The notes under the pieces are model-generated. The model saw nothing but the letters and a program-made list of their open reading frames with translations, made no database searches and was not told the DNA's origin. From Xylaria sp. FL1777 (Eukaryota > Ascomycota > Sordariomycetes > Xylariales > Xylariaceae), in the NCBI GenBank assembly GCA_022578965.1, contig MU400664.1, positions 1 through 64,000 of the forward strand: a DNA stretch of 64,000 nucleotides, read 5' to 3'. The stretch's first letter is position 1; every line of letters begins with the position of its first letter. The position numbers and the translations under genes were made by a program. Positions 49,991-60,465 of the stretch are shown here, piece after piece.

Positions 49991-50560
49991 ACAAAACTAT
50001 AAAAAGCTTTAATAATTAATATATTATTTATTTTAGAACAAATAAAGCTTACTATTAAATATGTTTTATTTTATTTAAGTTGCTTTTTAAAAAACTTATT
50101 AAGTAAAGATTTTGCTATTTTATTATTTATTGCACTAATAATTAAAGCTATTATTTAAAAGCTAATATAAAACTTTATATAGTTGTTTATTATAGCTAAT
50201 TAAACTATATTTAAGTTTTAAACACTTTTTGCTGTTTCATTATTTATAGCACTAATAATTAACGCTATTATTTAAAAGCTAGTACTTTTTTATTTTAAAA
50301 CAAATAAAGCTTACTACTAAATATGTTTTATTTTATTTAAGTTGCTTTTTAAAAGAATTACTAAATAAAAATTTTACTGTTTTATTATTTATTGCACTTA
50401 TAATTAAAGCTACTATTTAAAAGCTAATGCTTTTTTGTTTTAAAACAAATAAAGCTTACTACTAAATATGTTTTATTTTATTTAGGTTGCTTTTTAAAAA
50501 AATCGCTAAGTAAAGATTTTGCTGTTTTATTATTTATGGCTTTAATAGCTAAAGTTATTT
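49991..50560 (-). repeat. Inverted repeat, arm 2, segment d (tandem end)
   Basis: This is the reverse complement of the left end of arm 1 (about 25140-25520). CAAATAAAGCTTACTACTAA begins at 50301 and 50445, and a variant at 50039. The spacings of 144 and 262 bp show that the units are arranged differently from the two 131-bp copies in arm 1. Right of 50560 the two arms no longer match. Confidence 0.75.
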
Positions 50561-53500
50561 TAAGTGCTTTAAACTAAAAACATAAAACAGCGGGCTATGT
50601 TTGCTACAAGCTATAATTTACTTTTTTTAAGGGCTTATGTAAATATATTTGTAGCTTTAAAGCTTGCGTTTTATATATTTTAGTTTAAAGAACCTTTGTT
50701 GATTTTTAAGCTAAAGTTTACTTTGTATACGTATGCACACTACTTATACTTATAGATTATTTGCTAATAAACCCTAAAAAAAATAATTATAATATTACTT
50801 AAGGCTTTTTATCATAATGCTTATACTTAGTGCTAATTTTATAATTAAAATACTTTATTATGTTATAATGTTTTAAGCTTAAATAGTTAAACGTTAAGCT
50901 TTATTTGTTAATTTATTAACTAGTGTTATTTTTTTACTTTATTATAAAACTGCAAACTTTTAACGATTTTAGCTTTAGCTTAATTAATAGTTGCTTTTTA
51001 AAAAAACTAATAGCTTTAAAACTTTTAAAATTTATTAGAAAACTTAGCAAACTAAATACACTAGCTAATAATACAGTATAAAAGCATTTATTTAGTAATT
51101 ATATTTAGTATTTTATGCCGTATATTTTGTTATAATTAAAACATAAGTAATAGTGCATATTAAAATACAACTTTATATAAGCTATTATTAGTGCTATTTT
51201 AAATCGTTATTAATTTAATAAATTATATAAGCTTAAGCTTAAAGCTAAACAAGTTAAGTTAATTTAATATATAATATTTTATTATAGTAACATTATATTA
51301 ATAGCTTAAACTAGTTATAAAAAAAGCATTATATTATAAACTGTTTTAATTATTATATAAAGTATAATAACTTTATAGTTATATTTATTAAAACAATTAA
51401 AACATAATTAGTTTAATTTAATTGTTTAAATTTTTAATACTTGTTTATTATTAATAATAAATAATACAATAAAAGTTAATTAATACTATATAAGTAGTTA
51501 TAAAACTATGTTTTTATTGTTTAATAAAATAATGCTATATAAGCTAAATTAGCTTTAAAACGTTTTATATATGTTATTTTTAAGCTTAAATAAGCTATTT
51601 AAAATACTTTATTAATTTGTTTTATAACTTCTTGTTTAACTAAAAAATTACGTTTATAACTATTAATAAGCTTTATATAGTTTATTAATAAAAAATTTCT
51701 AAATTGCATACTTTAATATATATTATATAAAAGCGTTAGTTTTATAAAATATATTATAGTTTAGGTATATTATTACATTAAGCTTAAATGCTTAAAAGTT
51801 TATATTGCTTAAAGCTAAATTTTAACAGCAAAATATTTGTTTAAAAAAACTGCAATTTATTTATGCTTTAATTAATTAGCTTAATATATTTTTTGTTGTT
51901 TATTTTATAAAAAAAAGTATTATTATAAAAAATTACTAGTAATTAAGTTTTTTAATTAGCAAAATATAGCATAATATAATATATTTAATCTTTAAAATTA
52001 TTGTTTTTATAAATAGCAAAAAAAAGCTTATTATTACGTGCTATTTTTTAATAATATAGCTTTAAAAGTTAAAGTTTACTTTAATTAAAATAAAGCGCTT
52101 TATTTAAAAATATAATATAAATATATGTTTTAATAACTAATAATAGTTATATAACAAGTTTATAAAGCTAAACTTTTTTTGTTAAATTATGCTTACTATT
52201 ATAGCTTTTAAAATAAAAATAAATATTTATAATATAATATATATTATTTAGTTTAGCTTTATTGCTTTTAAAAACTTTTTAAATTTGTTACAAAAGTTTA
52301 GCTAAGCTATTTAAAATAGTATAACATAAAAAACAGCATTTTTTTTTGCTTTTTATTAGTATTTTAATTTATTAAAAGCATAAAAAATTAAGCTTTTTAA
52401 ACTAAAGCGTAAAAAAAAGCTACTAAAAAATAATTAAAATAATTTATACTTTATAATAAACATAAATAATAGCGCGTTAAAAAGCTTAATGTTTAACTAT
52501 ATATAGTTTATATTATTAAACTATTAATTAATTGTAACTAATAAGCTTAAAAATAAAAATAGTTTAATAATTAACTTTAAATTAAAATAGTTTAAGCTAA
52601 TTAAGTTTGCTAAATAAACTAAAACTAAACTAAAGTTTAAAAATAAGCTACAAGTTATTTAGCTAAGCATATATAAGTTTATAAATATAAAATGCTTTAA
52701 AAAGTATACTTTATAGTTTTTATAATAACTAAATAATAAAAATATTAAAAAGCAAAAAAATATATAATAAAAAGTATGCTATAACTTATATTATTATAAC
52801 TTTAACTAATTATTAAAGTTATTACTAAAAATATGTTAGTAGTTTATGCTTTAAAAAAAAACTATTTTTTAGTTTTTATAATAAAAGCTTTAAAAATTTT
52901 ACGTACAATATTTTGCAAACTTATATTAACACTTAAACTTTGCTATTAATAGTATAACAAAATATTTTATGCTAAAAAAAGTTTAATAATATATTGCTTC
53001 TATATTTAATAAAGTAATTAATATAAATATTATGTTTTTTTTAGTTTATAATGCTATAAAATATTTAAATAAAATAAATAAAAGAAATATAGCTATGTTT
53101 TATATATTAAGCTTTTTATAATATACTAGTATACTTTTAATAAGCATGCTAAGCATTTTGCAAATAAAGCATAAATTAAAAATGCTATTAAATATATATT
53201 TTGTTTAACCTTAAAATTAACACTAAAAATGCAAATAAAGCAGCAATTAAATATTTATTAAACGTTTAATATATAGTTAAGCTAATTAGCTTTATGTTTA
53301 GTAGTAGTTATAACTTTTATTTTGTTGTTTTTAATAAAACTAACTATAGTTATATTACTTTTAAGTGCTTTTTTTATATATATAAATATATTGCTAGCTA
53401 TAGATTTATTAGTATAATTTAAACTACTAAAGCATAATAAAAAATTACTAGCAAATAGTAGTTCTAAAAAGCCAAAAAAAAAGCAAAAAAAATAAAACAT

Positions 53501-53833
53501 ATATAATACTTTGCGCTAATTTATATTTAGCTATAGTTTTTTAGTTTTTTTTCTTTTTTTTTTTGCTTTTTTATAATTAAAAGTATATAGCTGCTATTTT
53601 TTATTACTTTTAATAAATAACTTATTTTTATTAGCTAAACTTAGTATGTTTTGCTATATTAAAACTTTAGTTAATTAAATAACTTTAGTATTAAACTTAT
53701 TAATTTTAGTATTAATAAGTTATTACTTTTTTTTTATTAATAAATTTAGCGCATTAAAAAAATTATATAACGTAATATAGCTATTAATACGTTTTTTAAT
53801 ATTACTATTAATATATATTTTATAAGTATATAT
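50561..53833. other. AT-rich RIP-like block, no gene
   Basis: This is 3.3 kb of anonymous DNA between the inverted repeat and repeat B. A patch at 50580-50760 is less depleted (CAGCGGGCTATG, GTATACGTATGCACAC). The 72-codon minus-strand frame at 53282-53500 is of chance length and unrecognised. I see no repeats or domains. Confidence 0.55.
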
Positions 53834-55013
53834 TATATTACTTAAGCTAATAGCTTATTAGCTATGCTAGTTTTTATTTTTTATATATATAGGTAAAAAC
53901 TGTGCTTATAAATTAAAAGCAAGCTATAAACAGCTTACTTTTTTTTTAGTAGCTAAGTAAAAACATTCTATATTTACTTTTAGGTTGCACTAGTTTTGCT
54001 ACAATTTTATTAAGTGCTTTGCTTTCTACTTTTTTACTTTTAGGTTATTTGTTTATTTGTAACATGCTATTAATTAAGTGTATGCATTTTTACGTAGTTA
54101 CTTTGTAGTCCTTTTTTTTTTGTATTTTTTTTGTTTTGTAGTTTGCTTGCTTTAGTATTGCTGCTTGCTTTGTGCTACCTGCAGCAGTTTTTTTAGTTCT
54201 AGCACTTATTTAGCTAAATATACTGCTTTTTTTTTCTAGTTTTTTTTTAAACCTTTTTTTATTATATTATTAATGCATTATAGTTTGCTTGCTTTAATAT
54301 TACTGCTAGCTTTTTGCTGCACTAGTTTTTTTATAACTAAGTTATAACTAAGTTATAAGTAAAATTAATTGTTTATTACTTTTTAGTTTGCTTTTTGTAT
54401 ATTTATTTTTTAAACTGCTTTTATGCTTTTTATAGTAAGCTTACTAAATAAATATAGCTTATAAGTAGCTTATGCATTAAGCAGTATAAAGTAATAATAA
54501 ATAGTAAGTTATTTTATTTAGCTATTTATGCTAATTTTTTTTTTTTTAACTATTAATTTTATTACTTTTATTATTATTACTATTATATGCTTAGCTTATG
54601 CTTGCTTTAATATATTAAAATACTTAATTTATAATATAATTAATTGCTAATGCGTTATAGTTATATAAAAATCTATTTTGCTATAGCTGCTATGCTTTTT
54701 ATAGTATATATTTATAACTAGCTTAGCTTAAGTATATATGCTAACTAATGTTAAGCTTATATATTTAAAGTTATAAGTTATTTTGCTGCAGTTTTTACTA
54801 GTTATTTAATTTATAGTATTAAATAAAATAGCTAATAGCTTGCTATTATATAGTTTAAGCTTTTATAATTGCTTATTGTTATGCTTTTTTGCTATAACGC
54901 TAATTTTTAAAATAAAAATAAATGCTTTAATGCTTTGCGCTAAAGTATTACTAATAGCCTTAAAATTTATATTTATTAAACATGCTAAAATGCTTAAGTT
55001 ATGTTACTATTAT
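53834..55013. repeat. Repeat B, copy 1 (at least 1.18 kb)
   Basis: This aligns in the same orientation with 62830-64000, from TATATTACTTAAGCTAATAG (TGTATTACTTGAGCTAACGG in copy 2) up to the end of the window, so its true length is unknown. Differences are transitions, and copy 1 is the more A/T-rich. A start of TG (TA here) would suit an LTR, but no second LTR is seen. An internal 142-bp duplication starts at AGTTTGCTTGCTTTARTATT (54140 and 54282). The 79-codon frame at 54840-55079 is Leu/Ile-rich and unrecognised. Confidence 0.82.
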
Positions 55014-58000
55014 ATTGCTTATGTTATAATAATATATTATATATCTTTTATTGCTGTTTTTTTTATGCTAACTATATAAAAACATTAATAATTGTTATGC
55101 TTATAATATTATTAGCAAGTTTATTAAGTGCTTACGATGCAAAAAAAGCAAAGTAAGCGTTAAAAATAGCAGTTATAGTTTTATAAGTACTTTTAACCGT
55201 ATTAATGTTTACATGTTTTTAAGCTTTACTTTATGCTTATTTTAACTGTTAAAATTCTTTTAATCCTAAGTGCTACTAATAATTTTTTAGCTTAAAAAAG
55301 TTAATAAAGAACTTTAATTATTTATTAAAGCTTGTATAGCTATATGCTGTTTTTATATTAATAAAAATATTTAAGCTGTACTTATAACTAATATATAACT
55401 TTAAATTGCAATTAAAAAAGCAAAAAAAACTGCAGCAAGTAAAAAAGCCGGAAGTTTTATATAAATAAACCAGTTAAAAAATGTTTACATAACCTTTAAA
55501 AGTTAGCATTATTATATATTTAGTAGCTAAAAGTTTTAATAAAATTTTAGTGTTTAATGCTTAATAAAGTTGCTTAATTGCTTTGCTTTTTTATAATATA
55601 TACTTTTTAACTTTTATAGTTTTATGTTTATAATTTTATATTGTTGTTTTTAATACTTTATTATATTATGCTTTACTTTAAAGTTTATAAACGTAAGCCT
55701 ATAATAAGTAGCTTTTCTAAAACTATAGGTAGCAAACAGCTTTATAATAGCTGCTTTAGCTTTTGCTTTATAGTTATAGTAAACCTTTTTTAGCTTAAAA
55801 GAAAGCTAGTATTAATGCTTAGCTATTTTTGCTTTATATTTAAAGGCCTTTATTTCTGTGTTTTTATAGCTACTTATAACTTAATTAGTTTTTTAGCTAC
55901 GTTATAATAGCTAAGCCTTCTTATATTTAGAACTTATTTAGCTATTCTACGTGCTTTTTTCAGGTTACGTAATAACTAGTAGCCTAGTTAAAAATTTGTC
56001 TGCTTTTTTAGTGTGCTATAGGTGATTTTATAAGTATATTTAATAATATTTTAGTTAATAAAAAAAAATATACGGCTTATTTTAATATATTTAAAAGAAC
56101 TGTTTTATATTACTATAAATTAAAGTAATATAAAAGCTTATAATAATTAATTAATTAAATATAATAAAAACATTTTATATAAAGTTTTTGTTATTTTTTA
56201 TATTAATTATAAAAGCATTATTAATATGCTTTAAAGCTAAATTAATAGTTTTTTATTTGCTTTTAGCTATAATACATTAAATAAAGCTTAACTGCAGTAT
56301 TTTTATTATAAGTTTTAGTTTTATAACATTAAAATAAAATAATTAAATAAAATATAATATTTTTAGTTTATAATTACTAAACTTTTTTCTATAAAAAAAA
56401 TAAAAAAATAAAAAATAATTTAATGTAGCATTTTATAGTTATTAAGCTAAACTACTATAATTATTATAAATAAATATTTTATAATATTTATATATTAATA
56501 ATAGTTTTAAAACTTAATATTAATGAATTTGCTTTTGTTTTAAGTATATTTTTTTATTTAATTTATATATTTTAACTATTAAAACTATAAAGCTATAATT
56601 GTTTGCTTAAATAATATAAAATTTATGCTTTTTAATGTTATTTAAATATAATTTAGTTAAACTTTATTAAAAAATAATATATTAAATTTAATTAAGTTAT
56701 AAATTAAAAACGCTAAAATATAAGCATAAAACTTATTATATAGCAATAGTAAAGCTTAATAATATTAAACTTTATTTTTTTTAATATATTGCTTATAGCT
56801 AAAAAATTATATGTTATATTTTATAAAAAAATTTAGCGTAATATAAAAAAAAGCTAGTATAAAAAGCATTTATTATTTATAGTTATATATATTGCTTGCT
56901 TTTATTTAAGTAGCTATTATAGCTTAAATAAAAAATGTAGTTTTTTAATTTTTATGTATTATTATAAGTTATTTATTATAATTTTAATAATTTAAAATAA
57001 TATAAAATAAAATATTATAAACTTAATATACTTTAAATATTTCTTTTTTGTTTTTATAAATAGCAAAGGTTTACAAAATATAACTAATGTTATTTTATAA
57101 TTATATAATATTTAAAAATAAAGCAAACTTTTTTAAATGTAATAATTTAAATAAAAAACAAACAGCATAAATTAATAAATAATTAATTATTTTATTTATA
57201 TAAGCTAAAGTTAGCATTAAATAAAAAAAAAGCTATTTTTTTTTAAAAAAAATAGTAGTATACTATTATAACTATATAAATAAGCTAAACATATTTAAAC
57301 TAGCAACTATAAAATAATTAGTTAAATTTTACATAATATTTTTATAACTTATATTAAAATTTTAAACATTATTTTTAAAATTAAAATTATTATATATAAA
57401 TATAACACTTAAATTATAAATAATACGTTTTAAGTTAAGCTATATATTTATTAATTTAAATATTAAAATATTAGCTAATTAGCTATTATATATATAACTT
57501 TATTTAGCTATTTTATTTAGTTGTTTTAAAACAAACTTATAGCTAATATATACTTTAAATTAAGCAAAAGTATTAATTATTTAAGCTTATATTTTATTAT
57601 TATAAAAATAAATACTAATAAATTATTATAAAAAATTGCTTATTAAAAATATAGATATATTTAATAATAAAGCTATAATTATATATGCTTTAATAATATA
57701 AAAAAATAGCATATTAGCTTTAATTACGTTATAAAATTTATGCTTAGTTTGCTAATTTGTAAAAATACCTAAAAAAAAAGCAATAAAACATAAAAATGCG
57801 TTTTAACTTTAAAACTAAAAAAAACAAAATAACTTTTTAATTTATTACATATTATAAACATTTTTAACTTAGCAAAGCTTTTTATTAAAAGCTTTAAATG
57901 CTTTAAAATTAAATTTAATAAAAGCTAGTTATTTAAATAAAATAAAAACCTTGTTTTAAAATATAAAAATGTTAGCAATATTATAACTTATATTGTTTTT

Positions 58001-58484
58001 TTTAAATTTTATTTAAATATTAGCTTTTTAAAAATGCTATTAAACTTTAGAGTTTTTTAATATATTAATTATTTTGCATATTTATAGCTTTAACTAGTTA
58101 TTAATTATAGTTTATAATATAAGCTATTTTTTTAAAAACTAACAAAAATTATAGCTTTAATTATAATTATAATGCTAATATTTTTATATGTTTATTATAA
58201 CTTATTACTAGCATACAAAATCAGATTTTTTGTTTAAATTATTATTTTTATAATTAAAATTATTTTTAAAGTTAAAAGCAATAAAAGTAGTATTAAAAAA
58301 GTTAATTAATTTAAATATAAAAAATAACATAAATGCTAATATAATAAACTATATAAGCAAGCAAAATAATTGCAAAAAAAACAATAGTAAAAAAAACAAT
58401 ATTTTAGTTAAAAAATCTATAATATGTAATATAACAAAAACTAAGGGTTAAAAAAATACAAAAAAAATATAATTATATATAAAA
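55014..58484. other. Very AT-rich block, no gene
   Basis: The start may still be repeat B, because copy 2 is cut by the window end and cannot tell. At about 55650-56040 the DNA is less depleted (TTTTCAGGTTACGTAATAAC, TGTGCTATAGGTG). From 56060 to 58480 it is among the most AT-rich parts of the window, with TTAATTAATTAA-type runs and hardly any G+C outside AGCT/GCTT. No frame, tandem array or domain is visible. Confidence 0.55.
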
Positions 58485-59241
58485 TATAATAATTAATTGG
58501 CCTAGTGGCGCAATAGTATACGCTTGGCTACTTTTTTTAAAGTTATAGGTTTAAGTTTTGCTTAGTTCGCAGTTGTTTTGCTTTAAAACAAAAGTTAGTT
58601 TGCTTTTAGCTTAGTTTAAACTGCATGCTTGCTGCACTAAAAGCATAAAAATTAAAAGTTAAATAGCTAAGCTAAAAGTCTAGAAATTTTGCTTTTTTGC
58701 TAATGTAGTAATATAAATAACTAACCTAGTATATTAGCTATTATAAAAACAAGCAGCTTTAGCTTTTGCTGCTAATGCTATATAAGTACTAGTTTTTTTA
58801 TATAGCAAACAGCCTGTATTTTTAACGTAATTAAAACTTAAAGCCTATTGCTTAGCGCTAAACAATTTATAAAAAATATAGCGCTATATAATGCTTAAAA
58901 TCTACTTAATACCGTATTATTTATAGCTTGTAAAACTTAAGGCTAGCAAAAAAGCGCCTTTATTACTAATTAACAGAAAACCTTTTTATTAGCGCGCTAA
59001 TTTTTTTACTTTTGCATTGCAAAGTAAAAGCGTTGCTAATTTAGCATACAAAATTTAAAGCAAAGTATTATATAAAAAAAGCAGCGAATTAATAAGATCT
59101 ATAGTAAAACTATTGCATATTTTGCATATACAAGTAGTTTTTGCTCCAAAAAAGGTTTCTATTTATACAAGTTTTACTAAATAGCTATTAGTATAACTAA
59201 CAGGCTATTTGTCCAAGTAATTCAAATTATAATAATTAATT
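58485..59241 (+). mobile_element. tRNA-headed retroposon-like segment with 14-bp flanks
   Basis: TATAATAATTAATT occurs at 58485-58498, directly before the tRNA-like sequence, and again at 59228-59241. Between them lie 729 bp that are clearly richer in G+C than either side (TTAGCGCGCTAA near 58988, GTCCAAGTAATTC near 59213). This would fit a tRNA-derived SINE-type retroposon with its target duplication, at a size similar to the longer fungal SINEs. Against it, there is no 3' A tail, and the same 14-mer also occurs near 56132, so a coincidence in TTAA-rich DNA is possible. Confidence 0.4.
58499..58569 (+). pseudogene. Mutated tRNA or tRNA-derived SINE head
   Basis: A cloverleaf-like layout can be read. 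It has a GGCCTAG acceptor side, TG, a D arm GCGC...ACGC (58508 on), an anticodon arm TGGCT...AGTTA with an oversized T-rich loop, and a T arm ATAGG-TTTAAGT-TTTGC. TTAGTTC then pairs partly with the acceptor strand. Box A TGGCGCAATAG (58506-58516) and box B GGTTTAAGTTT (58548-58558) are 31 bp apart. Box B differs from GGTTCGAGTCC by four transitions. The G of TAG/CAATAG positions also fits G-to-A change. The anticodon cannot be read safely because the loop is 11 nt. It is not a functional tRNA. Confidence 0.5.
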
Positions 59242-59465
59242 AATTAAATATAACTTTAAACAAATTTAAAATTGTTATATAAATAAATTACGGTTTATTG
59301 TTTTTTAAATAAAAACGTAAACAAAAAAATCAATATAGTTGCTTTAAACTAAAATTCTAAGTTTATATTAAAAAAAGTAAAAAAGGTTATAATTAGTAAA
59401 AAAGTAGTATAGCTAAAAAAGTACAAACGCAAGAACTATTTTAGTTTAAAGCACCTTAAATAAAG
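59242..59465. other. AT-rich spacer left of the palindrome
   Basis: AT-rich DNA without genes. The last 20 bp or so (AAGCACCTTAAATAAAGC) may be a mutated outer extension of the palindrome, since the right flank reads CACCCATTAAGC in reverse complement, but the match is weak. Confidence 0.5.
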
Positions 59466-59801
59466 CGGAATACTTAAAGGCAATTCTAGTTATTTTAGAA
59501 TAACTTTACCAATATTAATCGTACAGCTATACGATTAGTACTTTTGGGATTCTAACTTAAAAACGCATCTAATAGTATTTTCTATAATTTTGTAGCTATT
59601 TTATTAAAGGCTGCATAAAAAACCACGCTACAATTTAGCGTGGTTTATTATACCGCTGCAGCAAAAATAGCTATAAAATTATAGAAAATACTACTAGATG
59701 CGTTTTTCAATAAGGATTCCAAAAATGCTAATTATATTGCTGTACGACTAATATCGGTGAAGTTATTCCAAAGTAGCTTTAATTGCCTTTAAGTACCCCT
59801 G
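59466..59801. mobile_element. 336-bp palindromic foldback/MITE-like element
   Basis: The whole block is an imperfect palindrome centred near 59633. The left arm (GGAATACTTAAAGGCAATTC, ATTTTAGAATAACTTTACC, TTAATCGTACAGC, AAAAACGCATCTAATAGTAT) faces the right arm read backwards (CAGGGGTACTTAAAGGCAAT, CTTTGGAATAACTTCACC, TTAGTCGTACAGC, AAAAACGCATCTAGTAGTAT). Its tip is a perfect 10-bp hairpin. Arm differences are mostly transitions, with the left arm the more mutated. Terminal CAGGGGTAC would suit a TIR of a cut-and-paste family (hAT-like CAGGGG, or TA-flanked as in Tc1/mariner), but no target duplication is secure. It encodes no protein. Confidence 0.8.
59621..59645. repeat. Apical hairpin of the palindrome
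   Basis: AACCACGCTA (59621-59630), loop CAATT, TAGCGTGGTT (59636-59645). The stem is perfect and keeps G-C pairs and CpG on both sides, unlike almost all other DNA in the window. Confidence 0.9.
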
Positions 59802-59879
59802 TATGCTTAATGGGTGAGCCGGTACGCTAAGCCTAGGTGGCCCATTCAATAGGGTAGCTAAGTTAAGTAAAAGATGCAT
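59802..59879. other. Short G+C-retaining segment right of the palindrome
   Basis: TGGGTGAGCCGGTACGC, AAGCCTAGGTGGCCC and ATTCAATAGGGTAGC keep a normal base composition. They end abruptly at about 59870, where DNA of almost pure A/T begins. This may be the outer end of a larger element to which the palindrome belongs, or a surviving fragment of unique DNA. It holds no ORF. Confidence 0.5.
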
Positions 59880-60179
59880 TAATTTAAATTTTAAATTAAA
59901 ACATTATAAATTTATTAATTAATTATTATTATACTTTAAAATTATTTAATATTATATGTTTTAATTTAAAAATAAAAATAAGTTTATTATTATAAAAAAT
60001 TTTTTTTATTAATAATATTTTTAATTATAAAAATTTATGAGCTTATATTATAAAATTATTTAATAAAATTATTAAATAAAAAGCTAATAAATAAAATATA
60101 ATAATAATATTTATAATTAAAGCTAAATTTTTAATATTTATTAATTAATTAATTAAAAAATTAAAAGTTATATTAAATA
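59880..60179. other. Nearly pure A/T spacer
   Basis: About 300 bp with fewer than ten G or C, made of TTAATTAATTAA, TTTATTATTATAA and AAAATTATT motifs. I see no gene or repeat unit. Confidence 0.7.
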
Positions 60180-60465
60180 TGTTAAATAAGCTTTATATAA
60201 TTATACGTTTAATATATATATATTAAAACAAAATATAATAATCTTTATATTATAAGCTATTTATGTTTTATATGTTTAAAAAAAAAAAGGTTTATATAAA
60301 GCAAAAGTTCTCCTTTATATATAAAAACTTTGTTAATATATAAGCTAAGCTAACACTAAAATTACTTTAGTTTATATAATAGCTTTTACATAAAGTAGTC
60401 TTTATATAAAACCTATTATATGTATTATATATAAGAGTTATAACTAATAACTAGTTATTTTAATA
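60180..60465. repeat. LTR of the truncated third copy
   Basis: 286 bp from TGTTAAATAAGC to AGTTATTTTAATA, collinear with 35903-36189 and 42988-43274. It is the most A/T-rich of the three (ATATATATATTAAAACAAAA where the others have ATGCTAAAATAAAG). The flank to its left is AAATA. Confidence 0.88.

Noticed and set aside
58499..58569. A functional tRNA gene
   Set aside because: The D arm has a mismatch, the acceptor is imperfect, the anticodon loop is 11 nt and box B carries four transitions.
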